Assembly: GCA_963781495.1 (NCBI GenBank)
Contig: CAWAFX010000002.1
Location: forward strand, 1,550,001 to 1,614,000
Length of the DNA: 64,000 bases
From: Mayfieldus sp963781495
GTDB taxonomy: Bacteria; Actinomycetota; Thermoleophilia; Solirubrobacterales; 70-9
Direction: 5' to 3'
Shown here piece after piece: positions 27,870 through 36,677 of this stretch. Positions within the stretch are counted from its first letter, which is position 1. Each line of letters starts with the position of its first letter. Under the pieces are notes generated by a model. It was not told the origin of the DNA. It did not search any database and was given only the letters and a program-made list of their open reading frames with translations. Position numbers and translations under genes: made by a program.

Positions 27870-28164
27870 CTGCGACCCGGTCCCGCCGGCGCTCCGCGCC
27901 GTCGCGGACCTGCTGGAGCGCCGCTGGACGCTGGGCACGATCTACGCCTGCTCCAGCGGCGCGGTGCGTTTCAACGAGTTTCGCCAGTCGCTTCCCGGGG
28001 TCTCGCCGACGACGCTCTCCGAGCGCCTCGACCAGCTCGAGACGGCCGGGATCGTCGAGCGAAAGCTCGTCTCCGGCCGCCCCCCGCACGCCGAGTACCG
28101 GCTGACGACCCGGGGCAAGCGGCTCGCCATCGCGGTCGCCGAACTGCTCGAGCAGCCGTCGTGA
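27850..28164 (+). CDS. HxlR-family transcriptional regulator
   Basis: 104 residues, starting inside the end of lon. HxlR winged-helix pattern: LERRWTLGTIYACSSGAVRF, then GVSPTTLSERLDQLETAGIV and the wing EYRLTTRGKRL. Two N-terminal cysteines (CRSC) could sense redox or electrophile stress, as in relatives. It overlaps lon upstream and the NhaA-DsbA gene downstream (GTGA), so the three are probably co-transcribed as a stress operon. Confidence 0.86.
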
Positions 28165-30071
28165 GCAGCGGCCCCGACGGCGGAAGGCCGGCTGCCGGGG
28201 TCCGCGAGGCCTTCAGCGGCCGCACCGCCTGGGGCCGCAGCATCCCGACGCCGCTGCGTGACTTCCTCAGCACCGAGACCGGCAGCGCAGTCGTCCTTCT
28301 GGGCGCCGCGGTCGCCGCGCTGGCCTGGGCCAACATCGACCTCGGCTCCTACGACAGCGTCTGGCACACCAAGCTCGCGATCCGGGTCGGCGACTCGGGG
28401 ATCACCCAGGACCTGCGCCACTGGATCAACAACGGGCTGATGACCTTCTTCTTCCTCGTCGTCGGGCTCGAGGTGCGGCGCGAGTTCGACATCGGCGAGC
28501 TGCGGGAGCGGCGGCGGCTGGCGCTGCCGGTCGCGGCGGGGCTGGGGGGGATGCTGCTGCCGATCGCGATCTATCTGGCGATCAACGCCGGCGACTCCTC
28601 CGCCGGCGGCTGGGGGGTGGCGATGTCGACCGACACCGCCTTCGCGCTCGGGATGCTGGCCCTGGTCGGCTCGCGCTTCCCCGACCGCCTGCGGGCCTTT
28701 CTGCTGACGATCGTCGTCGTCGACGACGTCATCGCCCTGCTGGTGATCGTCTTCGTCTACAGCGGCAGCGTCGACATGCTGCCGCTGGCCATCGCAGCGG
28801 GGCTGTTCGCCATCGTCGCCGGGATGCTGGCGCTGCGGATCCGCGGCGGGCCGCTCTACTTCCTGCTCGGGGTCGCGATCTGGGTGCCGCTGTATGAGTC
28901 CGGCATCGACCCGGTCGTGCTCGGGCTGGCGACCGGGCTGATCGTCTGGGCCTACCCGGCCGGCCGCGACGAGCTGGAGCGCGCAACCGACCTCTTCCGC
29001 GGCTTCCGCGAGCAGCCGACGCCGGCGCTGGAGCGCTCGGCCCGGGCCGGGCTGCGGAACGCGGTCTCGCCCAACGCCCGCCTGCAGCAGATCTACCACC
29101 CCTGGACCAGCTACGTGATCGTGCCCCTGTTCGCGCTCGCCAACGTCGGCATCTCGCTCAACGGCGACTTCCTCTCGGCCGCCTACTCCTCGCCGATCAC
29201 GCTCGGGATCATCGCCGGCTACGTGCTCGGCAAGCCGGTCGGCATCGCCGGCGCCAGCTGGCTGGTGACGAAGCTGAGCCGCGGGCGGCTGCGGGCGCCG
29301 GTCGGCTGGGCGGCGGTGGTCGGCGGCGGCGCGATCGCCGGGATCGGCTTCACGGTCTCGATCCTGATCGCGACCCTGGCCTTCAACGGGGTCGAGCTTC
29401 AGCAGGCAAAGCTCGGCGTTCTGAGCGCCGGGATCGGGGCCGAGATCCTGACCCTGCTGATCCTGCGCGGCACCGCGATGATGCCGCGCCGCAAGCGCAT
29501 CGAGGCGCTGTTCGGGACCTCGGAGACGCTGGTCGACCTCGCGGTCCCGGTCGACTCCGAGCGCGACCATATCCGCGGCCCCAGCGAGGGACCGGTGACG
29601 GTGGTCGAGTACGGAGACTTCGAGTGCCCCTTCTGCGGCCGCGCCGAGCCGGTGGTGCGCGAGCTTTTGTCCGACTTCACCGACGTCCGCTACGTCTGGC
29701 GCCACCTGCCGCTCACCGATGTGCACCCGAACGCCCGGCTTGCCGCCGAGGCCTCTGAAGCCGCCGCCCGCCAGGGCGCCTTCTGGGAGATGCACGACCT
29801 GCTGTTCGAGCACCAGGGCGAGCTGCGCCCGCGTCATCTGGTCGGCTACGCCGAGCAGCTCGGCCTCGATTCCGAGCGCTTCGAGCACGACCTGCGCCAC
29901 CAGAAGGGGGCCGCCCGGGTCGAGGAGGACATCGACTCGGCCGACCGCAGCGGCGTCGCCGGCACCCCGACCTTCTTCATCAACGAGCGCCGCCATGACG
30001 GCGCCTACGACGTCGCGACCCTGGAGGCGGCGGTGCGAAACGCCGGCGCCCGGGCGGCGATCGCCGGCTAG
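28161..30071 (+). CDS. nhaA: NhaA sodium/proton antiporter fused to a DsbA-like thioredoxin domain
   Basis: 636 residues from GTG 28161. Residues about 30-445 are NhaA: GLMTFFFLVVGLEVRREF, the ion-binding aspartate pair at 188-189 in VVVDDVIAL, and GIGFTVSILIATLAF. Residues about 470-630 are a DsbA-type thioredoxin with C489-P-F-C492 (DFECPFCGRAEP) and the cis-Pro loop GVAGTPTFFI. Ion exchange regulates pH and sodium; the extra domain would oxidise or isomerise thiols on the side where the C-terminus lies. This fusion is known in databases but biochemically obscure. Confidence 0.9.
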   Translation: MSSGPDGGRPAAGVREAFSGRTAWGRSIPTPLRDFLSTETGSAVVLLGAAVAALAWANIDLGSYDSVWHTKLAIRVGDSGITQDLRHWINNGLMTFFFLVVGLEVRREFDIGELRERRRLALPVAAGLGGMLLPIAIYLAINAGDSSAGGWGVAMSTDTAFALGMLALVGSRFPDRLRAFLLTIVVVDDVIALLVIVFVYSGSVDMLPLAIAAGLFAIVAGMLALRIRGGPLYFLLGVAIWVPLYESGIDPVVLGLATGLIVWAYPAGRDELERATDLFRGFREQPTPALERSARAGLRNAVSPNARLQQIYHPWTSYVIVPLFALANVGISLNGDFLSAAYSSPITLGIIAGYVLGKPVGIAGASWLVTKLSRGRLRAPVGWAAVVGGGAIAGIGFTVSILIATLAFNGVELQQAKLGVLSAGIGAEILTLLILRGTAMMPRRKRIEALFGTSETLVDLAVPVDSERDHIRGPSEGPVTVVEYGDFECPFCGRAEPVVRELLSDFTDVRYVWRHLPLTDVHPNARLAAEASEAAARQGAFWEMHDLLFEHQGELRPRHLVGYAEQLGLDSERFEHDLRHQKGAARVEEDIDSADRSGVAGTPTFFINERRHDGAYDVATLEAAVRNAGARAAIAG

Positions 30072-31397
30072 GTGAGCTGGCTTTCACGGATAGCGGTCGA
30101 CACCAGCGGGCTGCGCGAGTCGCGCGACTTCCGCCTGCTCACCGCGGGCTCGCTGATCACCGGGTTGGGCACCCAGGCGACCCTGATCGCGCTGCCGTAC
30201 CAGATCTACGTGATCACCGGCTCGGCCTTTCTGACCGGGATGCTGGGCGCCGCCGAGCTGGTGCCGCTGGTCACGGCGTCGCTTTTCGCCGGCGCCTACG
30301 CCGACCGGCACGACCGGCGTCGGGTGCTGATGCTCTGCCAGCTGGGGCTGGTCGCGGTCTCCGGCGCGCTTGCCGTCGCCGCCTACACCGGCCCGCCGCC
30401 GGTCTGGCTGCTGTTCGTCCTCGGCGGGCTCGGCGCCGGGGCGCTCTCGGTCGAGCGGGTGACCCGGGCGGCGATCGTCCCCAACGCCGTCCGCCCCGAG
30501 CTGCTGCGCGGAGCGCTGTCGCTGACCTATGGCCTCTACCAGGTGACGATGGTCGCCGGGCCGGCGCTCGGCGGGCTGCTGATCGCCGGCTTCGGCATCG
30601 GCACCCCCTACAGCGTCGACGCGGTCAGCTGCCTGGCGATGGCCGGCGCCGCCTGGGCGATGTCGCCGCAGCCGCCGGTCGGCGCCGAGGAGCAGGAGCC
30701 GGTGCTGGAGTCGATCCGCGGCGGGCTCTCATTCGTGCACCGGCTGCGGGCCCTGATGGGCAGCTTCGTGATCGACCTCTGCGCGATGACCTTCGGGATG
30801 CCGCGGGCGCTTTTCCCGGTCCTCTCGCTGACCGTCTTTCATGCCGGCGCCGCCGGCACCGGCTTTCTCAGCGCCGCCGTCGCCTTCGGCTCGGTGATCG
30901 CCGCCCTGACCACCGGCTGGCTGACCCGCGCCCGCTATCTGGGGCGGATCGTGATGGTCTGCGTCGCGGTCTGGGGTGCCGGGGTGGCGCTGGCCGGGGC
31001 GATGACCTCGATCTACCTCGCGATCGTCGCCTTCGCGATCGCCGGCGCCGCCGACAGCGTCAGCGCCGTCTGCCGCAGCACGATCTCCCAGACCCTGACC
31101 CCGGACCGCCTGCGGGGTCGGATGTCGTCGGTCTTCAGCCTCGTCGTCGCCAGCGGCCCGCGGCTCGGCGACATCGAGTCGGGGACCGTCGCGGCGCTGA
31201 CCTCGGCCCAGTTCTCGGTCATTTCCGGCGGCCTGGCCACCGTCGCCTCGGTCGGGGTCGTCGCGCTCGTCTATCCACAGCTCGCCGCCTATGACGGCGA
31301 CGAGGTCGGGGCGGGGGCGGTCGGGGCCGAGGCCTCCGGCCTAGGACTGGCTGGCTGGCCAAATCCGCCCGCGCGGTGTAGGGTCGCCCGGGCACGG
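30072..31397 (+). CDS. MFS transporter reading into the P450 frame
   Basis: GTG 30072 directly follows the previous stop. About 440 residues with 10-12 membrane helices and MFS loop motifs (AGAYADRHDRRRVL between helices 2 and 3, ERVTRAAIVPN). It resembles multidrug/enterobactin-exporter type MFS proteins. There is no stop: after LVYPQLAAYDGDEVGAG a low-complexity linker leads into the P450 ATG at 31398 in the same frame. A TAG exists in another frame near 31343, so a lost stop or indel is as likely as a true fusion. Confidence 0.8.
31379..31384 (+). promoter_or_regulatory. -10 box TAGGGT before the P450
   Basis: The predicted transcription start at 31391 is seven bases before ATG 31398, which supports an independent P450 gene. 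Confidence 0.45.
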
Positions 31398-32663
31398 ATG
31401 GAACCGACTCGCGCAGACACTTCGGCAATCGAGGAAGCTCTCCAGGGGCCGATCGAGGACGTCAACATCACCGAGCGCGAGTACTGGCTCGGCGGGCCGC
31501 CGCACGAGCTCTTCAAGCGGATGCGCAGCGAGTGCCCGATCCATCGCACCGAGGAGATCCGCGAGTACCCCGAGGAGGACGGCTTCTGGTCGGCGACCCG
31601 GGCCGAGGACATCCACACGGTCAGTCACGACTGGAAGACGTACTCGTCCGAGCGCGGCGGGGTGACCGGGCTGACCGACGCAATCATTCCGCTGCAGCTG
31701 CAGCAGGCGATGTTCATCGGCATGGATCCGCCCAAGCACGACCGCCTCAAGATGCTGTTCCAGCGCGGCTTCACCCCGAAGCGGATCGCCGCTCACGAGG
31801 ATCAGATCCGCGAGATCACCGTCGGCGTGCTCGACCGCCTCGAGGGCCGCGAGGAGTGCGACCTGGTGATCGACGTCGCCCAGCCGGTCGTCTCGCGGGT
31901 GATCCACAGCTTCATGGGGATCCCGCCCGAAGACGACGAGATCTGGGCCCGGCTGATGAACACGATGATGGCCGCCAGCGACCCCGACCTCAATCCCGAG
32001 GGCACCGACGCGGTGATGCAGCGCGACATCCCGGAGCTCTTCGAGCGGGTCGGAAAGCTGATCGCCGAGCGGCGGGAGAATCCGACAGAAGATCTGACCA
32101 GCCTCCTCGTCCACGCCGAGATCGACGGCCAGGGCCTGGAGGAGCACGAGATCGTGATGGGCTTCTTCCTCCTCGTCGCGGCCGGCAACGACAGCACCAA
32201 GGCGACCTACTGCAGCGCGATGCGGGCCCTGATCGAGAACCCCGACCAGCGCCGGCTGCTGCTCGACGATCCCTCGCTGATTCCGAGTGCGGTCGAGGAG
32301 GCGCTGAGGATGTATCCGGCCTTCGCCCACTTCCGCCGCACCGCGACGGAGGACACCGAGCTTGCCGGACAGCCGATCCGCGAGGGCGACAAGGTCTTGA
32401 TGTGGTACGTGGCCTCCAACCGCGACGAGAACGTCTACGAGGACCCCGACCGCTTCGACGTCACCCGCAACCCCGAGCACCAGGCCTTCGGCGCCGGTGG
32501 GCGCCACTTCTGCCTCGGCACGGCGCTGGCGCGGCTGGAGCTGCGGATCCTGATCGAGGAGACGCTGCGCCGCTACCCGGCGATGGAGCTGGCGGGCGAG
32601 CCGGTCTTCGTCGAGTCGGCCTTCCTCAACCAGCTGAAGACGCTGCCGGTCAGCCTCGGCTAG
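31398..32663 (+). CDS. cytochrome P450
   Basis: 421 residues from ATG 31398, normal for a bacterial soluble P450. Motifs: I-helix LLVAAGNDSTKA, where Asn-Asp takes the place of the usual Gly-x-Asp/Glu-Thr, the K-helix ExxR in VEEALRMYPAF, and the heme loop FGAGGRHFCLG with the axial Cys. MGIPPEDDEIW and FHFRRTATED-like stretches resemble CYP families that oxidise steroids or fatty acids in actinobacteria. Electron partners are not adjacent. The upstream MFS gene is in frame without a stop. Confidence 0.88.
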   Translation: MEPTRADTSAIEEALQGPIEDVNITEREYWLGGPPHELFKRMRSECPIHRTEEIREYPEEDGFWSATRAEDIHTVSHDWKTYSSERGGVTGLTDAIIPLQLQQAMFIGMDPPKHDRLKMLFQRGFTPKRIAAHEDQIREITVGVLDRLEGREECDLVIDVAQPVVSRVIHSFMGIPPEDDEIWARLMNTMMAASDPDLNPEGTDAVMQRDIPELFERVGKLIAERRENPTEDLTSLLVHAEIDGQGLEEHEIVMGFFLLVAAGNDSTKATYCSAMRALIENPDQRRLLLDDPSLIPSAVEEALRMYPAFAHFRRTATEDTELAGQPIREGDKVLMWYVASNRDENVYEDPDRFDVTRNPEHQAFGAGGRHFCLGTALARLELRILIEETLRRYPAMELAGEPVFVESAFLNQLKTLPVSLG

Positions 32664-32684
32664 CCGCCGGGACCTGAACGAGAA

Positions 32685-32706
32685 GCGCCCGCCAAATGGC
32701 GGGCGC
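32685..32706. terminator. perfect 9-bp hairpin, bidirectional
   Basis: GCGCCCGCC-AAAT-GGCGGGCGC lies between the convergent P450 and cold shock genes. Confidence 0.7.
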
Positions 32707-32732
32707 CGCTCTACGTCAAGTCTGCGAGCTGG

Positions 32733-32942
32733 TTAGACCGACTGAACTGAACCGGTCACCGCGGCCGGACCCTTGGGCCCGTCCTCGGACTCGTAGTTCA
32801 CCTTGGCGCCCTCGTCGAGGGACTTGTAGCCCTCTCCGGCGATGGCACTGTGATGGACGAATACGTCCTTCGAGCCGTCGTCGGGCGTGATGAACCCGTA
32901 ACCCTTGTCGCTGCTGAACCACTTGACTGTTCCTGTAGGCAT
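32733..32942 (-). CDS. cspA: cold shock protein
   Basis: 69 residues. The OB-fold RNA-binding motifs are intact: KWFSSDKGYGFI (RNP1) and DVFVHHSAI (RNP2). Start ATG 32942 has GTGGAGG nine bases upstream; a longer frame to 33011 exists but has no ribosome site. Csp proteins melt RNA secondary structure, including their own leader, at low temperature or in general growth. Confidence 0.94.
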   Translation of the reverse strand: MPTGTVKWFSSDKGYGFITPDDGSKDVFVHHSAIAGEGYKSLDEGAKVNYESEDGPKGPAAVTGSVQSV

Positions 32943-33089
32943 GTCGCCTCCACTTAGGTGTGCTGCGAACGCGATACATGCCGGTAAAGCAACGACGCGA
33001 GCGCTATGCACGAACTTTGCCGGGTATGAACTCCCGGCCCAACGCTCGGCACCGTAGCGAACCGGCCCGCGGAACGGCGCCCCGCCGCC

Positions 33090-33095
33090 TAACCT
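33090..33095 (+). promoter_or_regulatory. -10 box TAACCT
   Basis: The predicted transcription start at 33102 is one base before GTG 33103. Confidence 0.5.
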
Positions 33096-33102
33096 CGGTC
33101 AG

Positions 33103-33237
33103 GTGTTCGCACTCACCCCCCTCGCCGACGCCTGGATCGCGGTCCTCGCGGGCCTGATTCCGATTGTCGGGATCGCTGCCGCCGGGGGGCTGCTCTACGT
33201 GATCGTCCGCAAGGGCGAGGCGCCGCCAGACGACTAG
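33103..33237 (+). CDS. 44-residue single-pass membrane protein
   Basis: GTG start, a hydrophobic helix (WIAVLAGLIPIVGIAAAGGL then LYVIV) and a short charged tail RKGEAPPDD. It has its own leaderless -10 box, and its stop shares CTAG with the stop of the convergent GNAT gene, an arrangement also seen at 13874. These features suggest a real small gene despite its size. Function unknown. Confidence 0.6.
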   Translation: MFALTPLADAWIAVLAGLIPIVGIAAAGGLLYVIVRKGEAPPDD

Positions 33238-34022
33238 TCCTTGGGCGGCTTGAGGCGGAAGTAGCGCCAGGCGCCGACCTGGTCGAAGCCGAGCCGCTCG
33301 TAGAGCCGCCGCGGCCAGTCGTCGAGCAGGGCGCCGATGAAGGTGATCTCGTCGCCGTCGGCGACCGAAGCCTGCGCGGCGGCGAGGACCACCGCGCGGG
33401 CGATGCCCTGGTTGCGGGCCGGCTCCAGGGTCGCCACGTCCTCGACCTGGCCGATCCCGGGCGCCTGCATCAGCCGGCAGCAGCCGGCGAGCTCGCCCTC
33501 GTGGCGGGCGGCGAACCAGCGGTCGCGCACCGCTTCGCTGACCCGGCGGTCGAGCTCGAGCAGCTGCTCGACGGTCTCGGGGTCGCTGACGTTCTGGTTC
33601 TCGGCCAGCAGGCTGCGGCGCACCTCCTGTGCCTGCTCGATGCCGATCTCCTCGACCTCGAGCCCCGCCTGGCGGTCGGGCTCGCGCCGCAGGACCATCT
33701 GCACCCCGTGCTCGGCCTCCCAGCCGAGCTCGAGGAAGCCGGGCTCGAGCTCGGCGGCGAATGATTGATCGCTGGGGGAGACCTCGCGGTGGACCATTCC
33801 CAGACCGCCGAGCACCTCGTCTGCCTTCGCGGCGGCCTCCTGCGCGCTGACGCCCCGCTCGACGACCAGGTAGTTGGCGTCCCAGACCCGCGGGATCCTG
33901 GTGTCGAGGTAGGCGGTGATGCCCTCGCCGACCGGCTCGACCCGTTCGGCGATCGCGAGGTCGAGCTCGTGCCCGAACTCGGAGATCCGCCGCATCACCT
34001 CGTTGTCGCTTGGCCGGGACAT
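33234..34022 (-). CDS. GNAT-family N-acetyltransferase
   Basis: 262 residues from ATG 34022. The acetyl-CoA loop is VEDVATLEPARNQGIARAVV (about 210-230), preceded by GELAGCCRLM and followed by a C-terminal strand with YERLGFDQVGAW. The N-terminal 100 residues resemble a degenerate second GNAT repeat. An upstream TTG at 34031 is in frame, but the TAGCTT box predicts transcription starting one base before the ATG. Substrate unknown. Confidence 0.85.
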   Translation of the reverse strand: MSRPSDNEVMRRISEFGHELDLAIAERVEPVGEGITAYLDTRIPRVWDANYLVVERGVSAQEAAAKADEVLGGLGMVHREVSPSDQSFAAELEPGFLELGWEAEHGVQMVLRREPDRQAGLEVEEIGIEQAQEVRRSLLAENQNVSDPETVEQLLELDRRVSEAVRDRWFAARHEGELAGCCRLMQAPGIGQVEDVATLEPARNQGIARAVVLAAAQASVADGDEITFIGALLDDWPRRLYERLGFDQVGAWRYFRLKPPKD

Positions 34023-34029
34023 GCCCCCC

Positions 34030-34035
34030 AAGCTA
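34030..34035 (-). promoter_or_regulatory. -10 box TAGCTT before the GNAT gene
   Basis: The predicted transcription start at 34023 directly precedes the ATG at 34022 and excludes the TTG at 34031. Confidence 0.5.
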
Positions 34036-34090
34036 CATATAGCCTTGCCCGCGCTTCGACCGTTCCAACCTCCGGAGGTATCAGACCCGC

Positions 34091-36097
34091 ATGTTCGTCT
34101 TCAAGGCCGCAGTCGTCGGCGGCGGCACGATGGGCGGCGAAATCGCCCAGGTGATCGCCAACGCCGAGATCCCAGTAGTCGTCAAGGACATCGAGCAGAA
34201 GTTCGTCGACGCCGCGCTCGAGAAGGCGCACGACGTGACCAAGGGCCAGCTCGACCGGCTGGTTCAGAAGGAGAAGATGACCCAGGAGAAGGCCGATCAG
34301 CGGCTGGAGCTGATCACCGGCCTGATCACCGGCACGACCGGCTATGACGAGTTCGCCGACGTCGACTTCGTGATCGAGGCGGTGCCGGAACGGATGGAGA
34401 TCAAGCAGGCGGTCTTCGCCGAGCTCGACGAGCACACCCCGGGCGGCGCGATCCTCGCCTCCAACACCTCCTCGCTCTCGATCACCGAGATGGGCGAGGC
34501 GACGCTGCGGCCGGAGAAGGTCTGCGGCTTTCACTTCTTCTACCCGGCCTCGGTCCTGCCGCTGGTCGAGGTCGTCGCCGGCGACGACACCTCAGCCGAG
34601 ACGATGCAGGCGGCCTCCAACTTCGCCCAGGCGATCCGCAAGCAGCCGATCGCCTGCGGTGAGGTGCCCGGGTTCGTCGTCAACCGGATCCTGATCTCGG
34701 CCGTCGGCGAGGTCCTGCGCGCCCAGGAGGAGAAGGGGCTCTCGATCAAGGCGATCGACGAGGGCGTCGCCGAGGCCAACATCGCCCCGATGGGCCCGTT
34801 CATCCTCACCAACCTGCTCGGGCTCGACATCGCCCTGCACACCGCCGAGCATCTGCACGAGTCCTACGGCGACAGCTTCTACGTCCACAAGGGGATGAAG
34901 AAGCTGGTCGAGCAGGGCAACCTCGGCGCAAAGACGGGCAGCGGCTTCTACGACGAGCAGGGCGAGCCGCAGCTCGAGGGCGACGCCGAGCCCGACGGCG
35001 AGGAGCTGGCCAACCTCTTCACCTCGAAGGCGCTGCGCGAGGCATGCCTGCTGATCGAGGAGGGCGTCTGCTCGATGCGCGACATCGACGTCGGGATGAT
35101 GGCCGGCGCCGGGATGGACCCGCGGCGGGGCATCTTCCCGCCCTTCTGGAAGGCCGACATCGACGGGCTCGACACCGCCCTGGAGCGGATGGAGAACCTC
35201 GAGGAGCAGCACGGCGAGCGCTTCAGCCCGCCGCGGCTGCTGAAGCGGCTGGTCGCCCAGGGGCGGCTCGGCCTGCGCTCGGGCCAGGGCTTCTATCCCT
35301 ACGCCCAGCCCGACGAGGAGACCGAGCAGCCCGAGCAGGTAAAGCTCGACACCCGCGGCAACGTCGCGATCGCCTGGCTCACCAACCCGCCGATGAACGC
35401 GGTCTCACCGCAGGTGATGGGCGACCTCGGCAAGGTCTGGGAGCAGGTCAAGGAGGCCGAGGGGGTGGGGGCGATGCTGATCTGCTCCTCGATCCCGATG
35501 GTCTTCTCGGCCGGCGCCGACATCAAGGCCTTCACCAAGATGGACAGCCCCGAGAAGGGCCGCGAGATGGTCGACTCCGGGCACGCGCTGCTGCGCGAGC
35601 TGGGTCAGAGCAAGGTCTCGACCGTCGCCGCGGTCAACTCGATCGCCTTCGGGGGCGGCTGCGAGCTGGCGATGTCCTGCGACGTCCGGGTCGCCGCCCA
35701 GGCGGCGATCTTCGGCCAGCCGGAGATCAAGCTCGGGATCATCCCCGGCTTCGGCGGCACCCAGCGCCTGCCACGCCTGGTCGGCGAGAACAAGGCTCTG
35801 GAGATGAATCTGGTCGGCGATGCGATCTCATCCCAGGAGGCGCTCGAGTATGGGCTCGTCAATCGCGTCGTCCCCGACCATGAGCTCTTCGACGAGGCGC
35901 TCTCGTTCGCCCGCCGGCTCGCCGAGGCCGCCCCGGTCGCCGCGGAGGAGATCAAGAAGGCCGCCCACAAGGGCGACCTCGACGAGGGCATCGAGGCCGA
36001 GAAGCAGGGCTTCGCCGAGGCCTTCTCCTCCTTCGACGCCAAGGAGGGCATCGCCGCCTTCCTCGAGAAGCGCAAGGCGCACTGGAAGGGGCGCTAG
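34091..36097 (+). CDS. 3-hydroxyacyl-CoA dehydrogenase/enoyl-CoA hydratase fusion, reversed domain order
   Basis: 668 residues. Residues 1-415 are 3-hydroxyacyl-CoA dehydrogenase: NAD motif VVGGGTMGGEIA (8-19), catalytic His in VCGFHFFYPA, VPGFVVNRIL and a second C-terminal half. Residues about 420-668 are crotonase: FSAGADIKAF near 475, AFGGGCELAMSCD near 517, GQPEIKLGIIPGFGGTQRLP. In FadB/FadJ the hydratase comes first; here it is last, as in some archaeal and actinobacterial fusions. It performs two consecutive beta-oxidation steps. The thiolase is not nearby. Confidence 0.92.
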   Translation: MFVFKAAVVGGGTMGGEIAQVIANAEIPVVVKDIEQKFVDAALEKAHDVTKGQLDRLVQKEKMTQEKADQRLELITGLITGTTGYDEFADVDFVIEAVPERMEIKQAVFAELDEHTPGGAILASNTSSLSITEMGEATLRPEKVCGFHFFYPASVLPLVEVVAGDDTSAETMQAASNFAQAIRKQPIACGEVPGFVVNRILISAVGEVLRAQEEKGLSIKAIDEGVAEANIAPMGPFILTNLLGLDIALHTAEHLHESYGDSFYVHKGMKKLVEQGNLGAKTGSGFYDEQGEPQLEGDAEPDGEELANLFTSKALREACLLIEEGVCSMRDIDVGMMAGAGMDPRRGIFPPFWKADIDGLDTALERMENLEEQHGERFSPPRLLKRLVAQGRLGLRSGQGFYPYAQPDEETEQPEQVKLDTRGNVAIAWLTNPPMNAVSPQVMGDLGKVWEQVKEAEGVGAMLICSSIPMVFSAGADIKAFTKMDSPEKGREMVDSGHALLRELGQSKVSTVAAVNSIAFGGGCELAMSCDVRVAAQAAIFGQPEIKLGIIPGFGGTQRLPRLVGENKALEMNLVGDAISSQEALEYGLVNRVVPDHELFDEALSFARRLAEAAPVAAEEIKKAAHKGDLDEGIEAEKQGFAEAFSSFDAKEGIAAFLEKRKAHWKGR

Positions 36098-36100
36098 GCG

Positions 36101-36652
36101 GTGCGCGGTCGGATCGCGCTGGCCGCGATCGCCGCGCTGGCAATCGCGCTGGGCAGCTGTGGCGGGGGCTCGGATTCCTCCAGCAGCACCACCAACGCGA
36201 GCAGCTCGGAGTCGCCGAGCGCCGGTAATCCGGCCGCCACGCACGCGGTCGAGAAGACGCCGTTCGGAAAGCGGGTCACCGCGGTCTGCTTCACGGGCAC
36301 CCAGGCACTGGGCACGCTGCCGCAATTTCCCTTCCCCAGCTTCGATCCGCTGCACCCCGAGGTCTCGAAGCTGCCCGCGATCGCCCGCTTCTTTGAGAAC
36401 GGATCGCTCCCCGCCTACCAGAAGCTCCTCGGCGAGCTGAAGAAGATCCAGCCACCTGCCTCCGAGAAGAAGAAGTACGACGACTTCGTCCACCAGCTCG
36501 AACTGCTGGTGGTGAATGTGAAGCGGCAGGTCGCCGCCGCCAAGAGCTCCGACGCCAAGGCCTTCGTCGTCGCGGTCAAGGCCGCCGGGGGACAGGGGCT
36601 GCCAAACGCGGAGAGCGCCCTTGGCGTCCGCGCCTGTTACGGGATCTCCTGA
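36101..36652 (+). CDS. lipoprotein of unknown function
   Basis: 183 residues from GTG, 3 bp after the previous stop. A lipobox LGSC ends the signal sequence near residue 20, followed by a Ser-rich linker and a helical domain (FFENGSLPAYQKLLGELKKI, YDDFVHQLELLVVNVKRQV). Such helical hairpins with paired Cys (AVCF, RACYG) appear in many actinobacterial lipoproteins without known roles. Confidence 0.7.
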   Translation: MRGRIALAAIAALAIALGSCGGGSDSSSSTTNASSSESPSAGNPAATHAVEKTPFGKRVTAVCFTGTQALGTLPQFPFPSFDPLHPEVSKLPAIARFFENGSLPAYQKLLGELKKIQPPASEKKKYDDFVHQLELLVVNVKRQVAAAKSSDAKAFVVAVKAAGGQGLPNAESALGVRACYGIS

Positions 36653-36663
36653 TCCTGCATCGC

Positions 36664-36669
36664 TAGCCT
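36664..36669 (+). promoter_or_regulatory. -10 box TAGCCT before the sirtuin
   Basis: The predicted transcription start at 36676 is two bases before ATG 36678. Confidence 0.5.
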
Positions 36670-36677
36670 GATCGCCG

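Noticed and set aside
27942..29996. 684-codon minus-strand frame
   Set aside because: Antisense of NhaA-DsbA and HxlR; shadow frame.
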